From the NCBI GenBank assembly GCA_964411985.1, contig CAYPNF010000022.1, positions 1 to 64,000 of the forward strand: DNA of 64,000 bases. Direction: 5' to 3'. The stretch is from CAYPNF01 sp964411985. GTDB lineage: Bacteria; Verrucomicrobiota; Verrucomicrobiia; Limisphaerales; J093. The first letter of the stretch is position 1, and each line of letters starts with the position of its first letter. The notes below the pieces were generated by a model that ran no database searches, had not been told where the DNA came from, and saw only the letters and a list, made by a program, of their open reading frames with translations. The position numbers and the translations under genes are program-made. This document shows, one piece after another, positions 54,001-64,000 of the stretch.

Positions 54001-57000
54001 GGCCACGCGGTATCGGAGAAGGCAGACGTCTGCCAGTTGGGGTATTCTTGACCGTCCTGATTATACTTCCAGGAGGTCTGCATGGCGATGAGACTGTTGG
54101 TAGTAGGGATTGCCGGCGGTTGGCTGGAATTGGTCACGGTGACCATGAAATAGCGGCTCACGCTGAGCGGCGGGTTGCCGTTGTCGGTCGCGGTGTAGAT
54201 GAGGTAGTAGTAGTCCATCGCCTGAGCTGCGGTGGGAGTCCACTGGATCAGCCCGGTTTGCGGATGGATGCTTGCGCCCGCTGGGACGGGCTGCCCCAGG
54301 CTGTAAGTCACAGTCTGACCAGGGTCGGGATCGGATGCAGTGGCAGTCACTTGGAGGCTTTGTCCAAGGTCAATTCCGCGGTTGGCGATGCTCTGAAGCA
54401 CCGGAGGACGGTTATCCGAGGAGGCCGCCCAATTAGCTACGCGATTGTTATCCCTGGCAGAGTCTACCAACTGCAGCGAAGGTCCATATCCATTCGCATT
54501 GGTGGGCCAGGGCGGAACGCTGCCATAGGTAACTTCGTCGATTAGAACATCCATTTCATTCGTGCTTGGGGCAGGTTTGACTAATCGGAGAGTCTCGCCG
54601 CCATTCTGAAGCTTTCCGTTGAAATGACCCGCCACAGGGATGCCGCTGCCGTATGTGGTGGCGAAACTGACGGGATCCGATGCCATGACCAGGTACTGCC
54701 CTGGGTTAAGGAAGGTGGCGTTATCGAAGGTGCCATCGGCCCCTTCGAGGCGGCAGTCGGTGAGGTCGAAGGCGGTTCGCAAGGAACGGTTGTACAGTTC
54801 CACGAACCCTGCGCTGGGGTTCGCTGGATTGTACATGATCTCGTTGATGACGATGAAATCCTCCGGCAGTTCTTGAGGCCCCGTGTAAGTGATGTTGATG
54901 GATTTGGTGGCCCCGGTAATCGGTTGTCCGTCGATGCCATACCCTTGGATGGTGATGGCGTTGACGCCTGCCTGCAGGACGACCTTCAGGGTCCACCCGG
55001 TGACGCTGTTCCAGGTGGCAGGCCATTTCTCGCCATTGAGTCGGAAGTATTCGATGGCAAAGGGTGCTGTTCCCGTCAGGGAGATCACGTTGGTGGAAAC
55101 CGAATAGTCGGCACCACCGCCGGAAGTGATGGCCAGTGGCGCATCCAGTCCGCTCACCTGCGAGAGGATATAGCTCTTGCGAGTGTTCATGTAGGTCTTG
55201 ATCGGGCTTGGGGACTGAATGTTCAGGCCGAGCATCTGAAACGCTCGGTATTTGGCGTCGAGAATCTCACCGGCTGCACTGCTGCCCATCATGTCGTTGG
55301 CGATCGCCAACAAGGCGCGCATATAGGCACGACGATACTTGGGTGTCGCGAGAATCCTGGCAGAGCCCTGATCCCCCCCGGGGGTGGCAAAGAGGTTGTC
55401 GCCGGTCGGGCCGTGGCATCCCGAGTTGCCAAGAAGGATGTTGAGGTCGTACACGAGGAGCTTCCATCGAGCATCGTCCGGCTTAAACCCATAGGTATTC
55501 TGCGCGTTCTGGTAGCCAACGCTGTCCCAATTGCCCACCGAGTGGTTCATCGCAAACAAGCGAACCCACTCCTCGATGTCAGCAATGGCATCGGCTTTTT
55601 CGACGAACTGGGCGTCGGGAGTCAGGACCAAGGTATCCACCAAAGTGGTGACGTTTGTGTAATCGTTGGCAGTGACCTGTTCCATGCGAGAGAGCCAGTT
55701 GGGACGATAGCGCGCGATCTTGTGCTGCCCCCCGGTGGTGGTGTAGCGGTTGAAAAGGCACCATGACTGGTTATTGAAGTTCAGATACGGTGCAGCCGCG
55801 TCGTCCATTTCGAACCAGGGCTGCAGTTTATAGAGTTGGCCCTGGGGATGGTCTGGGAAATAGGATCCCACAAAATCCGCGTTAGGGGTCTGCATATCTT
55901 CCATGACTTCGCCCTTCCTGGTGCCATTGAAGTAGACCGTCACGTATCGCCGATAGCTCCAGGGACAGTCCAGTTGACGCAGCAGCCAGTAGCCCATTTG
56001 CTCCCGTTGAACCGTCGAATCGTCGAAAGCCCCGTTTCCAGGAGCATGCAGTTTGTTGAGATTGTCCGTTCCATAAAGCCGGTTGTCCGAGGGCAACCCG
56101 ATCGTAAAGTGCGATGACCCTTCCGGCGAATTCTGGCCCTGGTGATAAGGGCTGCCGGCGAATCGGCACCCAATACCATGGATCGTACGGAAATTGCCAT
56201 AGACGAGGGTGGCTTCAAGGGGTTCGTTACTGAGGGTGTAACGACTATTCCACTCGTTGCGATTTGCCTGGGTCATCCAGATGTGGTAGCTCCCGAATTC
56301 CGGGCGTGGGATTGAATCGCCAAAGCGGAGAAGGCATTCGGTTGCCAGAGTGGGTCTGGGGTACTGCGAGCCTGCCGGGGTCGCAGATTGGTCGCTGGCG
56401 GTGACAACGTAGGCAACGAGTGTGCCCGCTGTCTGTCCGGGTAGAGTTGCGGAATACACCCTGTCATTCGCGATGGAATCTCCCCCAGTGCCGTCGTCTC
56501 GCATAGCGATCGAGTTCCAGGTCGTGGCTGGATCAACGCGGTACTTCAGCGCAACAGAGGCGACTCCGTCCTGATCGGTGACCTGTGCTGACACCACAGT
56601 GGCCTGGCCAGCCGCAGGGAGCATGGGTGAGGCCGAGACCAACCCGATTGCCGGACCGATGTTGCCGACGGCTTTGCTGTTAGGCGCGCCAGGGGTCCCC
56701 AAACCTTGCGTAGGTGTGATGCGAGCCACCGCCTCCAGGTAATTCCCTTTCAATCGCAGGATGATTTCCGGCCAGCCGCGAATCCATCTTACCCTCGCGC
56801 GAATCGTAGCCGTTCCCCCGGCCGTCAGACCGGTCCCCAGAGTGCCTGAAACGCGATTGGCCATCGTGTCCAGCCGACTGCTCGCCCTTAGATAGAGCGA
56901 CTTCGTCCCGGCATAGCCGCCGTTGTTTACGGAGGATCGGATATGGTTTCCCATCGGGCGCCAGTTGGTCAGTCCTGACTCAAAACCACCATTCGCCACC

Positions 57001-60000
57001 AGGTTCGAGCCAGAGGCCCCACTCCGGACTTCCACCTCATCGACCAGGCACTCTCCTTCTCCCTGCATGCCGATATCGATTCGATCGATTGCGGTTCCGT
57101 TATAGCTGGCGCCTAGGTCGAGTGTGCCCGTGGCTTCTACCAACACCCATTGGCCTTTGGAGGATTCATCACTGTCGCCCCAGTTGAAGGCTTGGCGATG
57201 ATCCTCATGAGCGTCTATCAACTCCAGGCTGCTGCCTCCAGCATCGATCCAGCGCCCCCAGTTGCCACCCTTTTGGTAAGCGACTTCGTCGATCGCGACC
57301 CAGACCCAATTGGTGGTGAATTGGCCTGACTGATTGGTGGAGATGATATCTTCAGGCATGGCCAAAACGATGCGTTCACCACCGTTGGCGAGGCTTCCCG
57401 AGAAATCCCCCACCGTGTTGTCTGCGTTGAGGGAGGGGTATTTCGCCATCAGGTTTGTCCGGTTTTCGGTCACGACCAGGAACCCGTTGGCGGGGAGCAT
57501 GGTATTGGTGGGGAACACGTAGGAGATACCACCTTGAAGTCTCCATCCGCCAATATTCACGGCAGCGGCGCTCCGGTTATAGAGTTCCAGGTACTCGTCG
57601 TTGGAGCTACCCGAGATCGGCTTGAACATGATCTCGTTAATTGCCACGACGCTGACCTTGGGTTTCTCGTTCTTCAGTCCAAGAGTCTTTGCCTGGAGAG
57701 GATAGAATTCTTGCCCTCCATCTGGGTAGCGTCCCAAGGAAACGCCATTCGCCTGTGGCCCATACTTCACCGCGTCCAGGATGCGTCCCGTCGCTGCACT
57801 CTTGAAATAGACGGTCTCGCCGGCCGCACTCAAACCAAACCCAAGTTTCGTAGAGTCAAACGCGATCCAACCACGTGAGGGGATCTTCGTGCCCGAAGGC
57901 AGTGAAAACTTGTTGGTAAGCGGATCGTCAGTCAGGACGCAGCCGCTAAGATCCAGCTCCGTGTTCGAGTGGTTGTATAACTCAATTGAGTCCAACTCAG
58001 GCGGATCCGTATGGGCGAGCAATTCGTTGATCACTACCGCACGAAGGACATCCGGACGGTACCCGTCCACCGTTCCGGGCGAGCCACCAAGGAGCTCGCT
58101 CATCCTCCAAGCCAGCGGATCGTTCTCCCCGAGCGAAGGGCGGGCGAGGATAAGGGAATGTCCCGTACCGTCTGCAGCGACGGGCCAGGGTGGGTCGTTC
58201 GAGTAGCTCACCTCCTGCAGGACCGCGTCTTGTGCATTGCGGAGTCGGAGAGTCCCCTGTTTGCCCAGGCTGTTGGTGTAGGGTCCAAACACGATCGAAG
58301 CGTCGACGGAGTATTGACTCAGGAGATCCGCAGGAGACTTGGCAACCACCAGGAAAGCACCTCCAGGCAGTCGCGTTCCTTTGGGAAAAGTATAACTGAT
58401 TTCCCCAGAAAGTCGGTATCCACCCAAATCCTCGAAGAAGGGGTTGGAGTTGTAGACTTCCACGAATTCCAGAACACGTCCGTCGGCTCGGGGAGCAGGT
58501 CGGTACATGATCTCAGTGAGAACGAATGGACTGGTGCGCGAGGATGGCCCAAGCGGTTCATCGGGGAAACGCACTGTTGCGGCGGTGGATGAAACCGTGT
58601 TGGCAAGATCCTGCAGGAGAGCCACGGTAGCGGTGTTCGGGTCTGCGCTGGTGACGGCAAACCCCAAAAGGATTTTCGCCGGCATAGCGATCGTGGTACT
58701 ACCGAGGAGGGCCCATGCTTGGCCGTCAATTCCCGCGTAGGCGGAGAAGGTGTTACCTGCTCTCTGCAAACGCAGCCAGGTGTTGGGGTAATTGACAGGG
58801 GAGAATCCCGTAGTGGTTGACGCTGCGCCTTGGGTAGCCCGAGACTGGAGGAAGCAACCAGCGAGGCTTGGCGTGGCGAAAGCGCTGGCAAAACGACTGC
58901 CGGGGTCCATGGTTTCGCGGGCCATGAGACCTGCTTTTGCCCAGGCGTCAGACCCGAGCAGAGAGGCTACCCTCATTTGAACGTCGAAGTCGCCAGAACG
59001 CTCCTGGTAGTCGAAGTGGAACTGATCAGATGTTCCCGAAACTCCCGCTCCGGCCACCCTGGTTGAATACCCGCCCGGGACAGTTTGGGTTGTGCCTGGT
59101 TGGGTGAGCCCAATGTCCACGGGAACATACGCCGTTGCGGTGAAATCAGTGGAGGATCCCGGCAGCAAAGCATTAGGGGATGCCGCCTGATCACGGATGT
59201 TGCCCGCTATCAGGGTGTAGCTTGTTCCGAACGTGAGCGGGGCGGTGGTGAGGAGGATGGTGGCTGAGTCTGCTCCCATTACGGCTCCCACCACTTGGAT
59301 GCCGCTTTGGATGGCATAATTGCTGATGTCCTGGCCGGAGAGGGGATCTATGGATTCCGAGAAGGTAATGCGAAGTTGGGTGGCCCCGATGTTCTGTACC
59401 GCAGTGATGGTAGGCCGCTTCAGGTCAGGCGTCACGGAAAGGACTGCCTCAGCCGACGTGTCACTGCCCATGGAATTCAGGGCAATGCACCGATAGCGGG
59501 CGCCGTGATCCGTCAAAGCTACTGGATAGAGCGTCAGAGTGGCATTGGTGGCTCCAGGAATGCTCACCTGGTTTTTCTCCCAACGAAAGGTTGCCGGTCC
59601 TACGTTCGAGAGACTCACCGAGAACGAGGCGGACTCATTCTCCACGGCTGTCAGGTTGGAGGGCTGGGTGCTGATCTTCGGCGCGGAAAAAGCGGTGCCC
59701 CATGGGTAAAGCCGGTTCGCGGGGATCGGTTCCTCGATCGTCCCTCCGGGTAATTGCCAGCGGACCGCCAGGTTGTCCCCGCCTCCGCCCTCGCTCATGA
59801 TGGCTTCGATGTAGTAAACCTGACCCGCAGCGAGATTCACCGGGCTGGATTGCTGATTCGGCTCTACCGACCAATTCAGGGCAGGGGTCCAACTATTCAC
59901 CCGCGCGATCGCGACTTTATGCGTTGGTTCCGCATCGGTGCTGAGATAAAGGATCGAATTATCGTCACTCGAAATCCAGAAAGTGTAGCTACCGGTCGTG

Positions 60001-60836
60001 GGGGCGATGACGTATCCGCGCATGCGTTGGCCATAATTGTCTTTCCAGTCGGTAGGTGCCACGAAACCCGTGGTGACTGTCTCCGTCAGATCTGGCTGCC
60101 CGGGGTAGGTGGGTAACGCCAAGAGACTATCAATCGAAGCCGTTGTCCCGTAGAAGACTTCCCGAGTAATCCCGTTGGAGGTGCCGCTTCCCACAACCTG
60201 GACATTGTCAAAGACCGCCGTACTGGTAGTGGTGTTGTTGTGAGCGGTGACGCATATCCCGATCAGTACCGTACCTGGAAGGCTCACGTTCGTGGAGCCG
60301 GCTTGAGTCCAGGAGATGCCATCCGCCGACTTATACCCGGTGAGGACGTTACCCTGCCGAATCAATCTCACCCAGTAGGGAGGAACTAGGCCATCGCCGG
60401 CTCCCGCATAATCACTCGCCCCACCTGAGGTCGTGCGCCATTGCATCGAGGTCCCGTTTCCTGGGGTGACTACCATGATGGCATGTCCGGAGCCGGCATC
60501 CAAGGACTCGCGGATCATGGCGCCGGCTTTGGCCCAAGGATCGGTATTTCCTTGGCTGACGACCCGCATTCGGATCTCCCCGTCGCCCGAGAGCGATTGA
60601 TAAGCGAACCGAAATGCATCGGCGGTTCCCCAGATGTCGGCTCCTGACCCGGTAACCGTGAACGTCCCGCTGTTTAGGCTGGAGGATCCGGCAACCCCTA
60701 CGGCACCAACGTCAGCTTCTGACCATGGCGAGGGCAAAGCGGCCTTGGAATCCGATTGGATGAGGGCGAACAGGAAACAAAGGGTGAAAAGGAAAGACCC
60801 GCCGGAGCAATGCGAAGTTCTTGCTGCAATGCGCAT
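51022..60836 (-). CDS. Giant secreted CotH/lamin-tail/cadherin-like protein, split by assembly gap
   Basis: About 3219 residues if the gap is closed by merging its identical 55-bp ends (3127 before the gap plus 92 after it, same frame). N-terminal signal peptide (FLFTLCFLFALIQSDSKA). Order of domains: a DUF1349/LamG-like fold, a PA14-like domain (about 216-378), an Ig-like domain, a Big_5-like strand region, a second DUF1349-like fold, three lamin-tail domains (INEIMF/ELYN), a CotH-type spore-coat-kinase domain (HIWMTQANRNEWNSRYTLS ... RRYVTVYFNGTRKGEVMEDM), another lamin-tail, one cadherin-like segment, a galactose-binding-like domain, two more lamin-tails, four cadherin-like repeats, then a short C-terminal beta domain ending VQRVD. 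The first base of the start codon is at 60836. A cell-surface adhesin/display protein is the likeliest role. Confidence 0.83.
51301..51355. repeat. 55-bp direct repeat, left copy, abutting gap
   Basis: Identical to 51456-51510 over all 55 bases, ending exactly at the N gap. Codes for the end of a cadherin-like repeat (PSTNKVTVKVSDNAS on the minus strand). Likely the shared k-mer overlap of two contigs. Confidence 0.9.
51356..51455. other. 100-N scaffold gap
   Basis: Exactly 100 Ns, a fixed placeholder size; the true distance is unknown. Interrupts the giant CotH/cadherin-like gene. Its length is not a multiple of three, so translation through the Ns shifts frame. Confidence 0.99.
51456..51510. 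repeat. 55-bp direct repeat, right copy, abutting gap
   Basis: Begins at the first base after the gap and equals 51301-51355. Merging both copies restores a single open frame. Confidence 0.9.
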
Positions 60837-60874
60837 AAGAGTACTGATCTGGAACCTTCTAGGTTTCTAACCTA

Positions 60875-61178
60875 AGGGGACGCAACCTGCTCGAGGGAAT
60901 CCCCCTCCGAAACACCGTGTGTTCAGGACATTAACGTCACTGGACTATCGGTATTCAGGGAAAAACCTTAAGCACTTTGTGTACCAAGGCCGCAGACCTT
61001 GGGACTTAAGGCGCCCATAGTGCGCGGGACTTGGGAGGAGTGTCTAAGTACTGGACAATACCCGACTGTAAATTCGAAAGCTCGACACACACCGGGCGTG
61101 GCACGAGACGGATGTCAGCCGTGCGTCGCGTGAGAATCGAGCTCGTCAATGACTGACCGCTGCCTCTCAGCGGTTTTT
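60875..61178 (+). ncRNA. Candidate small RNA with intrinsic terminator
   Basis: No protein gene lies on the plus strand between 50939 and 62589, yet a canonical plus-strand terminator ends this structured stretch. Boundaries are guessed from the first stem (60875) and the T tract (61178); no promoter or known RNA family (tmRNA, RNase P, SRP) signature was recognised. Confidence 0.35.
61157..61178 (+). terminator. Intrinsic terminator without an upstream protein gene
   Basis: CCGCTG (61157-61162), loop CCTCT, CAGCGG (61168-61173), then TTTTT. On the minus strand the same hairpin is followed by TCAGTCATTG, so it works only for plus-strand transcripts. Confidence 0.85.
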
Positions 61179-61207
61179 GTCTGAATTCCAGGGCGGCTTC
61201 GGAGGGC

Positions 61208-62473
61208 TCACGTCAGATTGCCTTCAGCATCGAACGCCAACGCGGTAGGTGAAGCCAATACCTCGAGATTCTCAAGCGCCCGGACTTCCGTCTGAAAGGC
61301 AGTCGACACAACCATCCGCTCCAAGCTCAGAGTATTGGCGATTCGGACGATCCGCGCTGCACGCGGGTTGCTGAGCCCAAGCGTTCGCACGGCAGTCTCA
61401 ATAGCCTCCAGATCCGTGGCGAAGGAGAGGGGAATCTTGGCCCCCTGTAGCGACAACGCAGTAAGCGAATTCAGGCGAGTGATGTCCCAATTCACGCTTT
61501 GGACCAGGCGGTGAGTCGTGAAATCTGCCATCCCCAATCCAATCGCGTTCCCGCCACTTTCAGGGCTCAAGCCCCTGACGAAAAGGCGGCGTACCCAGGG
61601 CGAGCGATGGGGCACGTCCTCGCGCAGAGAGTAGCCGTGGATGCACCGGCCGATGACGGCAGGGTCCATGCCGGTCCCACTGAGATTCTTGCCCATCTGA
61701 TCGACGATGAGGAGGTCGATCTCATGGAAGGGCAGGGCGGGGACCCGTTTGGCAGCTTCTTGACACAGGGCCGTTTCGCGCTCCAAGAGCTCCGCTGCGG
61801 GCACAGCGTTCAGGGAGCAAAGAGCATGACTCTGGTCTTCTATGATCGCCACGCCTCCAAGAATTGGAGCCTTCGCCAGAAAGACCTGCGCCATTTCCCT
61901 CAAAGTAGCTTCATAGCCCAGGCGAAATGCGGCTGCGTGAAAAGCGGTGGCACCTGCTTGCTTACCCAAACCGACCACCATCATCTTCAGGAGACCGCTG
62001 CCCAATGTGCCATGGAAGTCGGTATGGGGTTTGATACGGTTAACCAAGACAATGTGGTCCGCCTTGAGTGCCTCCTCGGAACAGTAGACCGGCACTCCGC
62101 TTGGGGTGGTACCGATCAACTCTACCTCCATGGAGGGAGCGAAGGGGACGCCCAGTGACTGAGGAGTCAGGCCGTAACCGGCCAAGAGTCCCATCTGCCC
62201 CTCGGCCGTGGCACCCCCGTGACTTCCCATGGCGGGCAGTACGAAAGGTTTGGCTCCTGACGAGGACAGCAGTTGCAGGGTCTTCCTGGCGATCAGCTCA
62301 ATTTGGTCGATCCCTCGGCTTCCCAGGCAGAGGGCGATTCGAGCACCGGGTTTGACCGCTGGCAACCAGGAAGCGAGGCCCTGGTGAAGGCATGCTGCGA
62401 TGTCCACACCAGGACTGGGCGCTAACCGTTGGCGGATAGGGAACACCTGCGGCAGTTCCATGGTTATTCTCAT
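61208..62473 (-). CDS. LarA-like (DUF2088) protein
   Basis: A 421-residue protein of the lactate-racemase-like family. ARIALCLGSRGIDQIELIARKTLQLL, LPAMGSHGGATAEGQMGLLAGYG and VNRIKPHTDFHGTLGSGLLKMMVVGLGKQAGA match the LarA N-terminal domain with His and Lys in the expected strands. LarA enzymes use a nickel-pincer nucleotide made by LarBCE; none of those are nearby. The substrate may be an alpha-hydroxy acid from sugar breakdown. Start ATG 62473 (MRITMELPQ) was chosen by family pattern; ATG 62461 and 62479 are alternatives. Divergent from a Gfo/Idh/MocA gene. Confidence 0.82.
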   Translation of the reverse strand: MRITMELPQVFPIRQRLAPSPGVDIAACLHQGLASWLPAVKPGARIALCLGSRGIDQIELIARKTLQLLSSSGAKPFVLPAMGSHGGATAEGQMGLLAGYGLTPQSLGVPFAPSMEVELIGTTPSGVPVYCSEEALKADHIVLVNRIKPHTDFHGTLGSGLLKMMVVGLGKQAGATAFHAAAFRLGYEATLREMAQVFLAKAPILGGVAIIEDQSHALCSLNAVPAAELLERETALCQEAAKRVPALPFHEIDLLIVDQMGKNLSGTGMDPAVIGRCIHGYSLREDVPHRSPWVRRLFVRGLSPESGGNAIGLGMADFTTHRLVQSVNWDITRLNSLTALSLQGAKIPLSFATDLEAIETAVRTLGLSNPRAARIVRIANTLSLERMVVSTAFQTEVRALENLEVLASPTALAFDAEGNLT

Positions 62474-62588
62474 ATTCATCAGCCGGATAATCTGCCACGA
62501 ATACAGCATCGAAACCCGGAAACAAGAAGTAGAAAATGTCGTGGAATCCCAGTTGACAGCGGGCGCAAAAACAGAACAGCATGCCGAC

Positions 62589-63986
62589 ATGAATCAAGCC
62601 AAAGAAAGTCTTTCATCTCGTCGTGAATTCATTGTGAGTACGGGCCGGGTGGCAGCGGTGTCTGCCCTGGCTGGTGTTGCCCTCCCTCATGTCCATGCAG
62701 CCGACAGCAGTACCATCCAGGTTGCGCTGGTTGGTTGTGGTGGGCGCGGCACGGGCGCGGCCGCTAATGCCCTTTCCACCAAGCAAGGCCCTGTCAAGCT
62801 TGTGGCGATGGCGGATGCGTTCGAAGATCGGCTCCGGTCCAGCTTCGAAAACCTGAAGCAGAACGCTAGTTTTGCGGGTAAACTGGATGTTCCCGCCGAC
62901 CGCCAATTCGTGGGTTTTGATGCCTACAAGAAGGCCATGGACTGCCTCAAGCCTGGGGACGTCGTCATCTTTGCGACTCCGCCGGCTTTCCGTTGGGTGC
63001 ACTTCACCTATGCGATTGAAAAGGGTCTGAACGTTTTCATGGAGAAACCGGTGACCGTGGACGGCCCGACATCGAAACGCATGTTCGCCTTAGGGGAGGC
63101 CGCGGCCAAGAAGAACTTGAAGGTGGGAGTCGGGCTCATGTCGCGTCACAGCCGAGCACTCCAAGAGCTGGCAAAACGAGTTCACGACGGTGAACTTGGC
63201 GAGATCATTCTTCAACGAGGCTACCGCATGGACGGCCCGATTGGTTACTTCGCCTCTCTGCCGAAACCTGCCGACATTAGCGACCTGAACTACCAGATCC
63301 GGAGGTTCCACAGTTTCCTCTGGGCCAGTGGCGGCAATTACAGCGACTTCTACATTCATATCGTCGACCATCTGGGCTGGATGAAGAACGCCTGGCCCGT
63401 GAAAGCTCACGCTTTAGGCGGTCGGCATTACCGCCAGAGCCCGGAAGGGATCACGTATGTTGATCAGAACCTAGACACCTATGCGGTGGAGTACACCTAT
63501 GCCGACGGTACTAAGTTTAACTTCGACGGCCGATGCATGACGGGGTGTGCGAGCATGTATTCGAGTTACATGCATGGCACGAAGGGCAGTGCCATTGCTT
63601 CCAAGAGCGGCGATTGTGGCTATCCTTCTGCGATTTTCAAGGGCCAGACTCCCCGCCGGTCGGATATGGTTTGGGAGTCCAAACTCAAGCCCGAAGATCA
63701 AGATCCTTATCAGAACGAGTGGAATGATCTCATGGAAGCAATCCGTGCAGACAAGCCCTATAATGAGGTCAAGTATGGCGTCGAGGCTAGTTTGGTGACG
63801 TCGATGGGACGTATGGCGGCCCACACTGGACAGGAAATCTCCTACGAGGACATGTTGAACTGCGACCATGAGTTTGCCCCTGGTCTGGACAAACTGACCA
63901 AGGACTCTCCAGCACCGTTGGTCGCTGCGGCCAACGGCAGATACCCTGTGCCCCAGCCTGGTATCGTTCGCAACCGGGAATACTAA
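62589..63986 (+). CDS. Gfo/Idh/MocA family oxidoreductase, Tat-exported
   Basis: A 465-residue protein with a Tat signal (SSRREFIVSTGRVAAVSALAG). Classic Rossmann start VALVGCGGRGTGAA and FMEKPVTVDG with the conserved Lys; large C-terminal alpha/beta domain. Longer than the 47755 protein and of a different subgroup, so the two are paralogues with distinct substrates. ATG 62589 fits the Tat signal. Complete, with 14 bases left in the window after its stop. Confidence 0.9.
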   Translation: MNQAKESLSSRREFIVSTGRVAAVSALAGVALPHVHAADSSTIQVALVGCGGRGTGAAANALSTKQGPVKLVAMADAFEDRLRSSFENLKQNASFAGKLDVPADRQFVGFDAYKKAMDCLKPGDVVIFATPPAFRWVHFTYAIEKGLNVFMEKPVTVDGPTSKRMFALGEAAAKKNLKVGVGLMSRHSRALQELAKRVHDGELGEIILQRGYRMDGPIGYFASLPKPADISDLNYQIRRFHSFLWASGGNYSDFYIHIVDHLGWMKNAWPVKAHALGGRHYRQSPEGITYVDQNLDTYAVEYTYADGTKFNFDGRCMTGCASMYSSYMHGTKGSAIASKSGDCGYPSAIFKGQTPRRSDMVWESKLKPEDQDPYQNEWNDLMEAIRADKPYNEVKYGVEASLVTSMGRMAAHTGQEISYEDMLNCDHEFAPGLDKLTKDSPAPLVAAANGRYPVPQPGIVRNREY

Positions 63987-64000
63987 GCAACCGCTTACGC

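Larger units (their letters stand above)
60837..61207. other. Intergenic region, 371 bases, rich in secondary structure
   Basis: Between the minus-strand giant gene and the minus-strand LarA-like gene. Contains AGGTT/AACCT (60861-60873), AGGGG/CCCCT (60875-60906), a nested stem with outer CCTTAAG/CTTAAGG (60966-61011) and inner CCAAGG/CCTTGG (60984-61002), and a terminator at 61157-61178. Confidence 0.7.

Noticed and set aside
60875..61178. Riboswitch for the LarA-like or giant gene
   Set aside because: The terminator works on the plus strand while both neighbouring genes are on the minus strand; no known aptamer motif was recognised.
1..64000. CRISPR arrays or transposable elements
   Set aside because: No regularly spaced short repeats, transposase-like frames or long terminal inverted repeats were seen.

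Overview
The window looks like a scaffold from a Verrucomicrobiota bacterium of the Pedosphaerales/Limisphaerales type. This is inferred from gene content: Tat-exported Gfo/Idh/MocA oxidoreductases, DUF1080 proteins, a DUF5069 protein, fucosidase/rhamnosidase-type glycoside hydrolases, giant secreted CotH/lamin-tail and RCC1-propeller proteins, and LpxI (so a lipid-A-bearing Gram-negative). A 100-N gap flanked by two identical 55-bp ends shows that it is a draft, probably metagenomic, assembly.

Region 1 (1-17.3 kb). After a 3' partial tRNA-Ala comes a compact lipid/polyene-type gene cluster: acyl carrier protein, small lipoprotein, MMPL exporter fused to an LpxL-type acyltransferase, LolA-like carrier, FabZ-like dehydratase, AMP-dependent ligase, papain-fold-like protein, small membrane protein, family 2 glycosyltransferase, a ketosynthase plus a catalytically dead ketosynthase (chain-length-factor-like), a FabG-type reductase, and four radical SAM enzymes (one HydE/BioB-like, three B12-binding-type). 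The backbone resembles aryl-polyene/flexirubin clusters (type II fatty-acid-like assembly, LolA/MMPL export, acyl transfer), but the four radical SAM enzymes are not part of those pathways. It is the best candidate in the window for an undescribed system. Several genes are joined by ATGA/GTGA overlaps, so they are probably translated in coupled pairs.

Region 2 (17.3-27.3 kb). Two large secreted proteins: a beta-helix/Calx-beta-like protein and a 2172-residue protein built of four long tandem units, each with seven RCC1 repeats (28 in all, i.e. four seven-bladed propellers).

Region 3 (27.4-40.3 kb). Carbohydrate catabolism mixed with housekeeping genes: old-yellow-enzyme reductase, GH29 fucosidase, DUF5069 protein, lpxI, an exported HNH-type protein, purE, DUF1080-LamG protein, five-bladed-propeller glycosidase, GH106 rhamnosidase, MBL-fold hydrolase.

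Region 4 (40.3-51 kb). An AsmA-like membrane protein, a REC-HDOD protein carrying a transmembrane segment and a GspB-like tail, a propeller-type sensor histidine kinase, then Gfo/Idh/MocA, tandem-DUF1080 and a Tat-exported TIM-barrel-like protein.

Region 5 (51-64 kb). A roughly 3.2-kresidue secreted CotH/lamin-tail/cadherin-like protein interrupted by the assembly gap, a structured intergenic stretch ending in a canonical terminator without any protein gene (candidate small RNA), a LarA-like protein and a second Gfo/Idh/MocA oxidoreductase.
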